Origin: Adineta ricciae
Lineage: Eukaryota; Rotifera; Eurotatoria; Adinetida; Adinetidae
Length of the DNA: 64,000 nt
Reading direction: 5' to 3'
Assembly (NCBI GenBank): GCA_905250025.1
Contig: CAJNOJ010000145.1
Span: forward strand, 124,001 to 188,000
In this document: piece by piece, positions 33,682 through 46,839 of the stretch
Layout: each line of letters opens with the position of its first letter
Numbering within the stretch: the stretch's first letter is position 1
Position numbers and translations under genes: made by a program
Notes under the pieces: model-generated
The model's database searches: none
Told to the model about the DNA's origin: nothing
Seen by the model: the letters and a program-made list of their open reading frames with translations, nothing else

Positions 33682-33687
33682 AAGTAA
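32418..33687. repeat. Near-identical block A (pairs with 36467-37736)
   Basis: About 1.27 kb covering exons 1-3 and two introns of receptor A. I count about a dozen base differences from block B. Similarity drops sharply just before the ATG (AAGTAAAAAT versus AAGTACGTGA) and inside exon 3. Confidence 0.85.
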
Positions 33688-35423
33688 AAATTGTCAATCT
33701 TGTTAGGAGAGGAAAAGTTGGATAGCGAAGGAAAACATATCGGCCGAATAGTTAAATATATGTATTGTTTTTGTCGTGTGCAAAGAAGGCAGGGTATGAG
33801 TAAGAATGAAAAAGATTTTTTCTAATTCAATCCATTGTTCGACTTAAAGGAATTGTTACTAAGACAATTCATATTCGATTCGCACTCCTTCTACTCATAT
33901 ACATCTATTTCTGAGAGCAAAATCATACAAAAGACGTTTGTTCAATTCCTAGGAGATCTTATGGTAGAATCAGTAAAAAAGAAAACGACATCCTTTTATC
34001 GAGTAGGGAGAGATTTTCTGTTCGAAGAATTTGTCAACATGAAATAATTAAATACAAATTGAAAATTCAATTGTTTTCTTTATAGGAAAACTTTGAAAAG
34101 AGAATAGAAATTTGATTAGAATGGATTGGAAAGTCTTCACGTATGATCAAAAAGAATCTCATCGTATAATTCGATCCTTGATAATTACAAGATTGAATTT
34201 TATTACTTCGCATTTGATCATGTGAATATTTCATCTTTTTCTATTTGCTCTTTATTCACATCAACCAAATGAGTTTCAGGTACTCTTCAGTTATTTCAAC
34301 GTACGAAGAATCTGATACAAAACAATTTCTTTGTTGACTTTTGTATTTCTTTATGTAACATGCAAACGTATCGCACTTTCAGAACGTCAAAGAGGACAGG
34401 TTCCGCCTATTCCTATAAAAAAAAGTTTATCTACGAGTTTAATATTTAAAATCTTGTCCTATCAATTCAATAGAAGTTTTGAGAATGTGTATACGTGATA
34501 ACATATATCTATGACGAAGTCGATTGTCATTTGGAAATACAATACTTAACACTAATAAGGATAAGTTGAGAAAGAGGAGAAGATGAATAGTTTTCGGTTA
34601 AAGATCAAAATACAGGTTTATTAATGATCTATTTTTTGCTCAATTCAGTACGTATTCTAATGAATGTTCGAACTGAACTTTTGTTTTTCTTCTTCTAAAA
34701 ACATAAGTACCGACAATTAAATAATGATACAACTATTCAAATCTTTATCGCGACCAATTATCATTCATGGGTCACCAACGTTTCTTCTAATACTAAAAAA
34801 ATATTTGTACGAGAATTCAAATGATTCAAAACAAGATACTACAAACAGCACTTAGATATTCTAATTATATACAACTTTAGAAAATACATTCATGAGATCA
34901 GTCATATTCCTACAATAAACACATCCTACAACTCTTTTAACAAATTCAATTATAAATGTAATAAACAATGATAAGAAATTTCAAGAAGAAGATTTAACAC
35001 ATCTTGACAAAACTTTGGACAAATCGATCTTTTAAGGGTTTACTGAACAAAACATAAAACTTGATTCTGAAGCTGTGAATTGACTATCGAAGATTCGCGT
35101 TGCTCTGGCTACTTTCTTTTGTTACTGTGCGTTTACTCAAAATAAACTATTGAAACAAGAAATTCTGTGAACAAATGAACATTGAGAAACCTCGATAGAA
35201 TTCGTTTGTCTTCTCGTATATTTCAAAACAGCAGAGTTTTATCATCGTTTCATTTCTAATCAATATTCAATTATAGACCGAATAAAAAATTTAGTTTTAT
35301 AAAAATCAATCGTTGACCTAAAACAAAACTAAAAGTTGATTACACGAATATTCTAATCAATACACGAGAAAACTCGAATTGACCAACAACACACCATTTT
35401 ATTCGACATTGTGAAAATAATTC
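33682..35423. other. Intergenic between the tandem receptors
   Basis: 1.7 kb separating receptor A's start from receptor B's end. A plus-strand ORF at 33835-34047 has no family features. Nothing else seen. Confidence 0.4.
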
Positions 35424-37730
35424 TCACCAATAGTCACTAGTACTGATATGTATATTTGTGAAAGAACAGTTCGATTTATTACATTGAGCAATATGAAACA
35501 TTTCGATATTTTCATCTTCTACTTCAAATCCATATAAATGATTTCCAAGTAAACTAAAAACAAACAATTGATTGTAGTGTTATCATCATCATCATCGAAA
35601 TTACAAACCAACAATAGCGGAAACAGAAAAAACAAAGGACGATTATACCAGCAGAAGTTAAAATCGTAAAAATACTTTCAATCCAAGGCCAATCTTTTTC
35701 ACTCGCTAAATAAAATTATCACGTTTTAAAAAATTCCCAACGATTCATAAAAAATCTACATATACGTTTTTCTCTCGATGTTGTTGTTGTTGATCTTTAC
35801 ACAAATGGATATAAATATATCGACACGAGAAAACATTAATAACTGAACTTACATTGTATTTGTCATGTACATTGATGAACTAAAAAACGTGTTATTCGAT
35901 TCAAAAACAATTTAATAAAAAACATACGTTGTTGATGTAATACTCGTTGTATGTCTAAAATACTTTGTTGCGTATTTGAATGTACAAAAATAAAATTATC
36001 CTACGTGGTACTTGTTGTTTCGGTCGTCGTAGTTACAGATGTTGTAGATCTACATAAAACAGAATTAATCAGTTAAAGCAATAATTACAGAAGAACCATA
36101 TACGTCGTTGTTGTTGTTGTTGTTATAGTACTTGTTGTTGATCTGAAAATTAGTTTATTGTTCATCCTCGTTATAAATAGAATAGCATGTTCGAAGAGAC
36201 ATACGTGAATATTGTACTTGTGGCTGATGTACTCGTTGAAGTTGACACAATACTAATAAAAAAATGCCCTTTTTGTGAAAAAAATCTTACACCAGTTTAA
36301 GTTTCCTCACCTCGTTGTTGTGGTTCTGAAAAAAACAAATTCTGACATGAAAAACGACGACGAAAAAAAACGATGCAACATACTCCGATGTTGATGTTGA
36401 AGTTGTACCTGTTGTTGTTGTTGTTGTTGTAAGGCACGGTTCACCCGGACACGCACATAAAGGATTGTCTGTTACATAAAACTTGAAACAATACTGTGCT
36501 GATTGAGAATTTTTGCTACAAATGAAATATTCATATCCATTTTACTTTTTCTGATATTCGAATAAAAACAAAAACCTATCGAATGCCATGGCACACATCA
36601 CTTGATAACCCAGTTGTGCACTAGTTGGTGTCCATGTCAAGTTCTTATAGTAGAGCGATGAATTCACTTTCACAAGATTCCCTTTAATCATATTCGTAAA
36701 TGAAAGTGTGGCAATATCTTGAATGACGACAGGCGAAGGACAATAGTTCACTGCAAAGATTTGTGATAGAAAAGTTTGACCCACACCAATGGCGATACAC
36801 GATTGTTCTTCTGGTATACCAATGATTTCTGGTGGTGTTGGACATGTAGGTGGTGCAACAACATGAACAAGAAACTGAACAGGTACTGAACTCAATGGAG
36901 TTGTACTGGATGTGCTCGTGAAATCTTCGACCTACATACCCAACAAATCAATTACTTGACGATAAAGAAACAAAGCTAACCATGACTGCGACCGCATACC
37001 AAGCATCCAGAATAGTACCTGTAATGACTATTGTGCAATTGGGATAGATCACCGTACCTGACGGAAGTGAACCCGGTGGACAAACATCTCCACATTCATC
37101 AACTCCACCACTCTTCGTCGACCATCGACATCGAAGATCATCACCATCAGCATCACCAACAGGAATCTGAATAACTGTTCGAGTATTTTGAGGAATATTA
37201 ATAGGAGACATCATCGTAGCTACAGGTGCATTGTTATATAGACCTGTATCTGACCTTTTCGTCAAGTTAATATGTGCAGCTATGGACCAATCGGCAGAAG
37301 ATGCTGTTTGTAATGGACGCCAAGCAGAGCTTTGAAAAGCGACCCAAAAATCATCGTTCGCAGATAGATAAACAATATCTGTACGTTGTGCAACAGAAGT
37401 GTCGACAGAAGTAGAAAAGTCAGTACAACGAGGAAGAACGCTGATACTCGAATAGCCAGCTGAACTCGAACCACAGTTGGAAATACAATCCAAGGTTTCC
37501 GAAGAAACACCTGCATATGATGGAATGTAACCACTTGAACCTATTAAAGAATTACTACAGGACATATAAGAGTATGTCCATGAATATGTTTGAGTAATAG
37601 CGACAGCAATGGGAGATCCAGTAGCGGATGCATTCACAGGTTTCCATGTAATTGTTCCACCAAGGAAATGAACCGCACGCAAAAGTGGAAACAAATCCAA
37701 ATAGATCCAAAGTAATAACAGTTCTTTCAT
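35424..37730 (-). CDS. Single-pass adhesion-type receptor B (tandem paralogue, short tail)
   Basis: ATG 37730 gives the same signal peptide and ectodomain as receptor A with very few amino-acid changes (for example SCSNSLIG for SCSNPLIG). An in-frame ATG lies further upstream, but the shared start is preferred. Past CSCPGEPCLT the copies diverge: stalk micro-exons differ in number and sequence (TTTTTTTGTTSTSTS), the membrane segment is WIESIFTILTSAGIIVLCFF, and the tail is only ~45 residues (LLGNHLYGFEVEDENIE...TSDYW). The tail start is homologous to LGNRLYGF in A, but the ~400-residue remainder of A is absent. B is therefore a receptor with the same outside and almost no inside. Confidence 0.65.
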
Positions 37731-37736
37731 AAGTAC
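36467..37736. repeat. Near-identical block B (pairs with 32418-33687)
   Basis: Direct repeat of block A, including both short introns, at about 99% identity by eye. Confidence 0.85.
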
Positions 37737-40700
37737 GTGAATTTGGCTCGTTTTCGGAGAAATGAATACAGGATAAGAACTGTTTCGATTGAATTTCAAA
37801 TCGAAAAAAAGACCAATGAATTTATATTTGGGTGCTCTTAATAATGTTGGAAATATAATACAAAAACAATTTGTTCTTTTTGATTAAAATTTCTTTGTAA
37901 ACATATTCTTCAATTTTCTGTTCGATATATGCCGAATGAATAAATCATAAAAAAGATTTTTCAATCCTAAAGAATTTCAAAAAGACTTTCTCACGAACTT
38001 GTTGAAATATGGTATTTGAAAGATCGAAATATAGACTTGTAAGAACATAAGTTTATAAGACTTAAAAAAGATTTATCTAAATGAAAGTATTTCATTTTTC
38101 CTGGAACACCTTGATTGCCCACAAATCAAAACATTGAGCAAATTGAAAAAGCCTTTGGAAAAGGTTTCTTGTTTTGATTAAAGATTATTGAAACTTCCAT
38201 TCATATGGCGTGATCAATTTCATAATACAATGACATGAAATTCGACAAAAACTTTCAATATTTAGTTTTGATGAATTTTCAACTATGTGAATTGATGATG
38301 ATACATCCACTGATTTTCCTCAAAGTATTTTGTACTACAGACCAAATCACTTCAATACATTTACTTCCGATTTTTTTGTAAAACTTGTTTGTATTCATAT
38401 TGATTCGTCACTCAGGTCACTTTGACTCCAGACGACATTATTTGTCATTGTCAACTCTCGCACATGAATGAAGTCTCTTAGTAGAAAAACGTTCGAAAGT
38501 TTATATATGAGACCAAAATAAACCTGTTCGAAGAACATCTTATGCACAATATTCGCCAAAGAAGAAGATAAAGCAAGAAGGACATCTACAGATGACAAAT
38601 ATTTTTACCTTCGCGACGATTTTTGTATCTTTTTAGATTTCCTTTGCAAAGCCTCGAATAAACCAGAAAGTCAACACAGTTCGTATATAAAATAAAAACA
38701 AAAAATATTGTAAAAGTAAAGAATTACTCGTCTCATTAGTGATTCAACGATCAAAGATGCGTATAAAAGTAGAAATAAAGATCATTATAACAAGGCGAAA
38801 GCGTGATAAATCAATATGAAATAAAACTTTTATTTATCATTACATATCCAATGTGAAAAATTTGAAGAAACTTCGTTCTAAAACTAAAGGTTAAATCGAC
38901 TTCGAATTATGATCCTGAAGGATTCTTGTTAAACTCTTCTTTTTTTTCTCTCGTAAATCAAAGATCTCCAAATGAAAATAATACATAAACAGAACAATCT
39001 TTAAATTCTTCTTGGATTTTTTTGTATCGAAATGAACAAAAATGAAATTTAAGGGGAAAATTTTCAGAGTGTTTTTTCTCTTTGTTCGAACACAAGAGAA
39101 AAAAAGTTGGATAGAATGTATGAAATGAGACAAAATGCCGATAATTGATTGTGTTTTAGTAAGGAGAAAACTGATAAGATGATTTGAAGTTGAAATGAAT
39201 GAAAATATCGTGAAATTGAATTTGATCTGATTGAACTGATCAATCTTTGTTATTAAAATCAAGATAAACAATCGCAATTGAATTTGACAGAGTGAAAATA
39301 ACATCAAAACGGAATGATTTCAATTGAAACTAAAGTCTTTTGACAGATTTATCTCACATAAATCAATTCCACCTGTTTCATTATGTAATTTTCTCATGAG
39401 AACACGATGAAAATCGTTTATTCATGAATCAATCCAACGGGAAATCGGATTTTCTCTGTTCTAATCAAATATATTCTCTTCAACTTAGATCAAATGAGAT
39501 TATTATTGAAAATCATTCATTGGTAAATGTTTAAACGCGAGAAGAATCATTTAAAAAACTTCTTTATTCTCCATTGAACATCGGTCACAAAAAGACGAAG
39601 AAGAAATTTCTTTTCTTTTCTTTTCTTTTCTCTCCTTTCCTTTTCACACTTGTTTGTTACACTGATCGGTCGAACAGTTCAACATATACCTTTGACTTCT
39701 TCTCTTCTCTTTTTCTTTCTTTCAATTCAAACTGGACACGCAATTTGAAACGAGAGAAAATGAGTCTAATGATTTTGAACATGTCACAACATTATTCGGA
39801 ATGTCTTTGTTCGCTGATGTTACTGAATGATTTTGTTTTCTAAAGAACTTTTTGTTTTATCTTCAATTGTTCGGTGATTTAATGAGCAACTTTTGTGTTT
39901 TTGTAGGTTAAGCATCAATATTGAGAGAAGGATTTCTTATTGACCTTCGTATGTTTTTTAATGAGAATTTGTATTTTTGTTCGAATTCAATTCGTTATCG
40001 TGGTCAATATCAAATGACAAGTAACACTTTGATTTGTGTATATGAATGTCTTTGTTCATGTAATATTTGATTTGATTGATACAATTCGTTCTTTTTACTC
40101 AAGGGACAATTCTTCTCACATATGTTTAGAAGATCTCTCGACCTTCCTTTTGTTCTCAATCGTTTCTCTCTCCCTCTCTTCTTTTTCTGTGATATGTTCA
40201 AGGTTTAAACTCTCTTTTCATGCCAGTTCACAGATGTGATAATGAGAACAGGTCACAATGTTATTATCTGAAAAAAAGATTACGTCAGAAAAGACCTTCA
40301 ATGGAGTCACTAATGAATTGTCGAAGAGAAAATCTTAGTTGAGTTTATCGAATAAACGAGAAAGAAATTCTTCTTGTAAAAATCGGATTGTGAAGGATAA
40401 GTGTGTTGTTGAGTTGACCATCACACTTTCTTTCATTGAATTCTTATTTGTCTATGTTTCATATTCGTTGTAGAGACGCGTGACAGTCGATCGGTCATTC
40501 TTTTCTTTCGAACATAAACATCACGTACAACGAAAAGATGAGAATTGTTTTTGTTGATCATATCTTTACATGTTAACTAAACGAATGTCTTTTGTCTTAA
40601 ATATCGGTCAACAAGGATGTTTTCTTTGAGCAAGAGAGAGTTCTTGTCTTTGAATTGTTAGGTTAAGTTCATTCTTCTTTTTTTCACCTTCAGAGAGAAG

Positions 40701-40863
40701 TTTGAATTGAACAGGTTGGATAGAAGTGAAAGTAAATAAATCGTATGAGAAAGAAGAAAAAAAGAATCAGATTACAATAAATGTATGTTCGAGGACGAGA
40801 TTTATTCGAAAAAAAAAGAAATTGTTCAATTCATTGATCATTTTCAAAATGGAAGATTAACAA
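37731..40863. other. Intergenic, 3.1 kb
   Basis: AT-rich with pyrimidine tracts, including a TTTTC-type microsatellite near 39606-39640. Several short ORFs have no family features. The last part is probably the SHANK promoter: a likely non-coding exon ends at the donor after 40863 (CAA|GTAAGT), and the 271-nt intron to 41134 would lie in the 5' UTR. Confidence 0.35.
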
Positions 40864-41134
40864 GTAAGTTTCGATATCATTTTATTTTAACATAATGAAG
40901 ATTCGTTTTCTGTTGAATCGAAAAGAAAGGAAACCTTGGAAAATATTTTATGCATATCCATCTGTCATTGAAGAATGTGAAACCATGAATATTTCTCGGT
41001 TTCATTTTTCTTTTTTTGTTCAAATATCTCTCTTAATTAGAAGAGGAAAAAAAGCAATCGTCTAGACAAGTCACATTGTCGATGTGTACATTGATTGACC
41101 ATTCGACAATGTTTATATAATCATTTCTTTTTAG

Positions 41135-44100
41135 ATGATGAAAATGGAAAGTGAACGAATTGAACAAAATCATCAAGATGAAAAAGATGATAGTGGAATT
41201 GAACAAGATAATAGTTTCATTTACATTCGAATATCAGTTGAAGATCATAATCTTCAAGTAATTTTCATTTTCTTTCAACACGACAAATTTGAATTTTTGT
41301 TTTTTTAGAAAGTGTTAAAGTTCAATTTCGATGATACAGTTTGGAGTGCAAAACAAAAAGTTTTACAAGTTCTTGTTCGAGTAAAGTGTTTCTTCTTATT
41401 GAAAAAATCTCGACTTTCTTCTTCTTCTCCTCAAGGAATTGACGGATCCATTGAATTTCGGTTTATATTTACCGCCTTGTAATGGTCGTGCGGGAAAATT
41501 TCTTGATGAATCTCGTTGTTTAAGAGAATATCCACTTAATGGACCTGTCAGTTACTTAGAAGTAAGATCTGAACGGGAGAAAGAAGTTTTCCAATGAATT
41601 TTTCTAGTTCAAATACAAACGTCGTGTTTATAAATCAATTCATCTCGCTCAAAAGAATATCAATTTGAAAGTTAATCTGAAGAAATTCGTCGAATCAGTG
41701 AAAAATAATCAGATTTCGAAAGTATCGAGATATTTGGAGAAAGGTTTCGATCCGAATTTTCACATCTCTGATGATGGTGAGTTGAACAGTGTTTATTTAA
41801 CAAATAAGACGCGATAGAAATGCTTTAGGCAAAAGACGTCTGATTAAATGTTTGTCTGATTTATCAAACAGATGAGAAATAAAGTTTCTTTTTGATTGAT
41901 TTTTAGAAACTCCATTGTCTATAGCGTGTGTTGATCTTCTGGAACCTCGATCGATGATATTAACTTTAGTCAATGGTGGTGCACATTTAGATTTTCGTAT
42001 TCGTAATGGAGGTTTGACATCTCTTCATAAATCTGCGATTTCGAATCGAAAAGAAGCAATTATTGTAAGTCTAAAGTCACTATAAAATAACAAGAAAATC
42101 ATCTTTGTTTTTAAAGACTTTACTCGAACTTGGTGCATCTCCGAATGTTTATGATGAAAAGAATTTAACTCCTTTATATTACACAATCTTAAACAAACAA
42201 CCTGAAACGAATAATGATTCGTCATATTGTTGTTTATTGTTATTACAAGATCATTCGATATTAAATTGTCGCGATGATAATTCTTCGACAGAATTGCATC
42301 AAGCTTGTCGACTTGGACTTATTCAACATGTTGAACATTTACTTTTCTTTCGTGCGGATATCAATGCAATGAATCATGGAGGAAATACTCCTTTACATAT
42401 CTGTGCAGCGACCAATCAGGTATTTGACTCATCAGATTTCATAGATAAATAACAAAGATGAGTTCGTTCTCTTTCGAAATCATTGGGCGTTCGTTTCGTC
42501 TTTTCTTGTTTTTGTCAAATATTGTTTAAGGATTATCGATCTTTTTTCTTCGTGTAGAACTAAGAATCGATGATAAATTAGGAAGAGTTGAATACTTAGT
42601 TGTGTGTGTATTTGTTCGATTCGTGATAGGCGGAGGGGAGAGAGAGAGAAAATACGAAACATTTTTGCGATTTTTATGCAATGAAAATGTCCGAAAAGAG
42701 TAACTAAATTGATATTATCTGTTTATTTTCAGGAAGTTTGTGCTCGTATTCTTCTCTATCGTGGTGCAGATACAACTATTGTGAATAAATCGAATCAAAC
42801 ACCTTATGAACTTGCATTGATCTCTGAAAATCATTCGATTGCATTATTAATTCAATCACATAAATCGGAAAACGTTGTTCCATTCTGTGAAATACCTTTA
42901 ATTAATCCAAAACGTCGTTCAATTTATCTTGAACATCAACGAAATAAACATCGAACCCGTTCTTCATCAAATACAACACCATCATCATCTTCTTTAGCTA
43001 GTCGATCGCAAAGTATGCCGAAATTCTCAGCGAATAATTCGACAATACGACAAAGTCAATCACCAACTATTGAACATTATTTTCAACAACAAAATCCATC
43101 GAGCCGATCGTCATCACCGAAATCTTTCAGTGATCAAGGTTTAGGAAGCGAATGTACTTCACATTTCTCATCGAGTAAGATTTGTTTTTTAATGAGAATA
43201 AGAAGTTTTTTTCTAAGAAGAATTTTCAAGATTCACCGAATGTAACAAATGGAGATTATACGTATAAGAGGAAAAGATTGTACGCGGCTTCGCCTGGAAG
43301 AAAATGTATGTGTATTAAATCCTATCGGACAAATTTACCGGGAGAATTATTAATGAATAAAGGAGATATTGTTGAAAGTATGAAGAATCGTAAATTTTGG
43401 AAAAAGAATATTTTAAGAATTTGTCATTGTTTAGTTTTAAGTGTAGGAGAAAATGGATTTCTCGAAGGTAAATGCAAAGATTTAGAAGGATGGTTTCCAA
43501 GTCATCATGTACAAGATATTTCAATTTTTAGTAAATATTATTAAATATTTCGTGAATTGATTCGACTTGATTAAATTGTTGTTTAGAAACTGGTGAAGTG
43601 ATTCATAATGATCAAATTGTTATTAGTCGTGATACTTTATCAGCTTTAATGATCAATAGTGATAGTTACAGTCCACGAACAATTGTTTTACAAAGAGGAA
43701 AGAAAGGCTTTGGATTTGTTTTACGTGGATCTCGAGGTAAAGAATGAGATTTTTGATGATAAAGATCCATCTTTTGGGAAATTTATTTAGTCGCTGGAAA
43801 ATTATTTCAACCAACTCCATCATTTCCTGCTTTACAATTTCTTGATAGTATCGAAAAAGGAAGTAATGCCGATAAAGCTGGTCTAAAACAAAATGACTAT
43901 GTTCTCGAAGTAAACGAAAATTGATTTTTTCGTTGACAAAATGAATATTTTTGTCTTTGATAAAGATCAATGATATCAATGTTATTTCAATGCCTCATGA
44001 AGAATGTGTAAATTTAATTAAACGAGCAGGTGATACATTAGCTTTGAAAGTCATAACCGCGAATCCAATTCCGCTCGTTCATTCTCATTATCAACACATT

Positions 44101-46391
44101 GAATCACATTTTCATCAACAACAAGTCGCTTCTCAATCATTACCACATCGACGAAAAGGTAATGAAACAATATCGTTTGTTTCGAAAAGAAGAAAAACTC
44201 TTTCCTTTTCTTTCCTTTCAGCACCACTTCGACCAGGCCTTGAACAACAATTCACTGGTACGTTAATTATCTTTTCGTCAAACATTGCAAAGCATGTTTC
44301 TCTTTGTGATCAGTATCTTCATCATCAGCATCGAAAATATCACCTTTTCATTGTTTACTTAATTCTTCTCAATCGGGATCTCTGATGTTAAAGAGAAAAG
44401 AGCAACAGAAGATCTTAGGTATTTCATAGATATTCAAAAACATTTTCTGCATGCCATTCTCTTCTTCACTTGAAAATCAACGAACAGGCGCGTATGCATG
44501 TCACATCTCATCCTTTGCATGTGTGTGTTTTTTGTTATCCGAGAAATTGACTAATTCAAAATCTTTCGATTCAATTAACGATGTTCAAGGACGAAAAGTG
44601 AACACAACTTCGAGATGAAATTGTTAAATAATCATTTAAACTTTGCTCAGTAACATATCTTCTCTCTCTTTTTAATCCTCTTCACATTTTTTTTGATCGA
44701 AAGAGAAGAGAAAACGTTACATAAAATCTTCATTTAAATCAAAGATGAATTGTTTCATTTAGAAGATCTTGATCGAACATTGAATGAATATGAATACGGA
44801 ACGATCAATGTTTCTTCAGTCGAAACTCGCGAAGATTATTTAACAATGTCGAAATCAATCAATGAAAATTCACCAAAGTAAAAAAAAACACATTTTTGAA
44901 TTGTTTTTCGAAAGATAAATTTGTTTATTTTTAGAATCAAACCTTTAGTTCCTGAACGTGATTCTTCACTTTATGAAACGTTTCCTTCTTCTCGAACATT
45001 AAATCGTCAATCTCCGTCATCACCAAACGTTCGTTGTAATTCGAATTCATCATCAAATGAAGCCGATGAAGAATCTTCATTGTCTTCATTGAACAGTACT
45101 CATCATCCATCGAAAACTGATGAATCGAATTCGAATATCTATATGAGTCCATCTACAACAAACATGTCAACATTCAAAATAACAAATTCGAAACCAAGTG
45201 AAGTGAAAAAACGATCGAATAATCGAAAACAAACCTATGCAACATTGAATTCCAATAATAATAATAATAATAATTCTGGCAATCTTTCTGAGAATGAAAT
45301 TCTTTCTATTCCACCACCTCCTCCATTACCAGAGAATTTCGATTTACCGAAGAAAACTGAAACGGCAATTCCTTTAATAAAATCTTCCTCTGATTTTCAA
45401 AATCAACTCGAAGAAGCGAAGATTCGTTTAAACAAATGTTCCTCCCCGAAGAAAACAACAATGAAATCCTCCTCAAGTAAGTCAACATCGTCAAAGGATT
45501 ACGTGTAAAAATGTTATTTACCAAAATGTAAATTTAGACGATTCACCTAAGACTTCTTCATTTCATCCAAATGAATTCAAAAATATTATCATTGAAGATT
45601 TATCTCCTTCGAATGCATTTCCACCTCCACCATCTCCAACGACACTTCAACGTTCAATTGCATCGTTAACTCCACCCTCGACTTCATCCGTAGTGGATCC
45701 GAGATTAGATGTGAATTTTTCAGCTGTTATCGCTCAACGAGCGGCAGAAGCTAAAGCGCGTCGATGTGAAAATCCAATTGGATTTGAGTTTAAATCGAAT
45801 GGTTTACCACCATCAACCACGTTTTTCAACAACTGCGTGACAACAAATGGTGTTCCAAAGAATTTCTCAACGAATGGTAAGTAAACGATGAAAAACGAAT
45901 CTCAACAGAATTTCATATCGATGTTTCCAGTTAATTATCATCATCGTTATCGAAATTAAATCAGTTTTTATGTAAGATGAATGATATATTTTGGGTCTTA
46001 GTCATTTCTTTCGTATCGCATGATTGACAAAGAAAAAAGAAGAACGAGATTATTCATGTTTTTTGTTTTCTCTTCTGCATGATGATAGTCGTTGTTTTAG
46101 TTCATGTTGTGTTGTATCCTTCTTCATGTTTAGTTTAGACAAATGAATATCTATTCTCCTAGACATTCCTGGGTTCTATAGGAAAGAGAATGGAATTTTT
46201 CAAGAAAATGTCAATGTCTCGAAGAAAATGAAGTTGATCATTTGTTCGATTGTTTAGATGCTGTGCGTCCACAACGTTTTAGTACAGCAGCTCATCAATT
46301 ACTTGAAAATTTGAAGCGTCGTGGTGGAAGTACAAATTCATCAACGATTGGATCTTTTGTAAAACAATGTAATGAACAAACATCGACATAA
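41135..46391 (+). CDS. SHANK: SHANK postsynaptic scaffold (SPN-ankyrin-SH3-PDZ)
   Basis: Scaffold of excitatory postsynapses linking receptor complexes to actin. About 17 exons give roughly 1,080 residues. The N-terminal SPN (ubiquitin-like) domain includes KVLKFNFDDTVWSAKQKVL, NGRAGKFLDESRCLREYPLN and YLEFKYKRRVYKS. Ankyrin repeats follow (TPLSIACVDLL, TSLHKSA, GASPNVYDEKNLTPLYY, NHGGNTPLHICAATNQ, RGADTTIVNKSNQTPYELA). After a Ser-rich linker comes the SH3 (KCMCIKSYRTNLPGELLMNK, VGENGFLEGKCKDLEGWFPS), then the PDZ (KKGFGFVLRGSR, QPTPSFPALQFLDSIEKGS, GLKQNDYVLEINDINV, CVNLIKRAGDTLALKV). The C-terminal third is Ser/Pro/Asn-rich with a poly-Asn run (AAT repeat near 45255), PPPPPLPENF and LPPSTTFF. 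It ends HQLLENLKRRGGSTN...EQTST with no SAM domain. Confidence 0.92.
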
Positions 46392-46839
46392 TCTCATCAT
46401 AAGAGAAGAAATTCTTCTCTTATTTTCTTGTTTTTATCAACTTTCGATGTTTGTTCAGTGATATATCACAGTCGAAATTTCTGTTCAATGTCTTTGCTTT
46501 TGCTTTCTTCGTCGAAATCTTCTCTCATTTCGTTTTGCATTCGTACTTCTTTTTCAACCATTGTGACACATTCCGTGCGTTTATATCGATTACTTATTCT
46601 AATACACAAAGATTTCTATATAATTAATCAAATTTATTTCATCTTGTTGTGCAAAAAAAGCCCAGCTCAGATGCTTTGTCTCATGTGATTGTTAATCCTT
46701 CATCTTGTGACCTTTATATGCCATTAGGCAAAAGACGAGCAAAGGTAATGTTTTGCATCGCTGTTAGACAGCTTTTACTTTATTTTTTACACAATATCAA
46801 AGCACAAAATACAACATCAAAATGGATTTTGTAGGTGAA
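46392..46839. other. Intergenic between convergent SHANK and GPCR genes
   Basis: 448 bp holding both 3' ends. Short ORFs here lack family features. Confidence 0.4.

Noticed and set aside
32418..37736. Tandem receptors as a pure assembly duplication
   Set aside because: No N or gap lies between them, the blocks differ at about a dozen bases, and the flanking sequences differ completely; a real paralogue pair fits better.
38891..39307. 138-codon minus-strand ORF
   Set aside because: Low-complexity Phe/Ile/Ser/Lys-rich translation of AT-rich DNA without domain features.
39606..39640. Telomeric or satellite array
   Set aside because: It is only a short TTTTC-type pyrimidine microsatellite.
45693..45884. 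Separate short plus-strand gene
   Set aside because: It is part of a SHANK C-terminal exon in the same frame.
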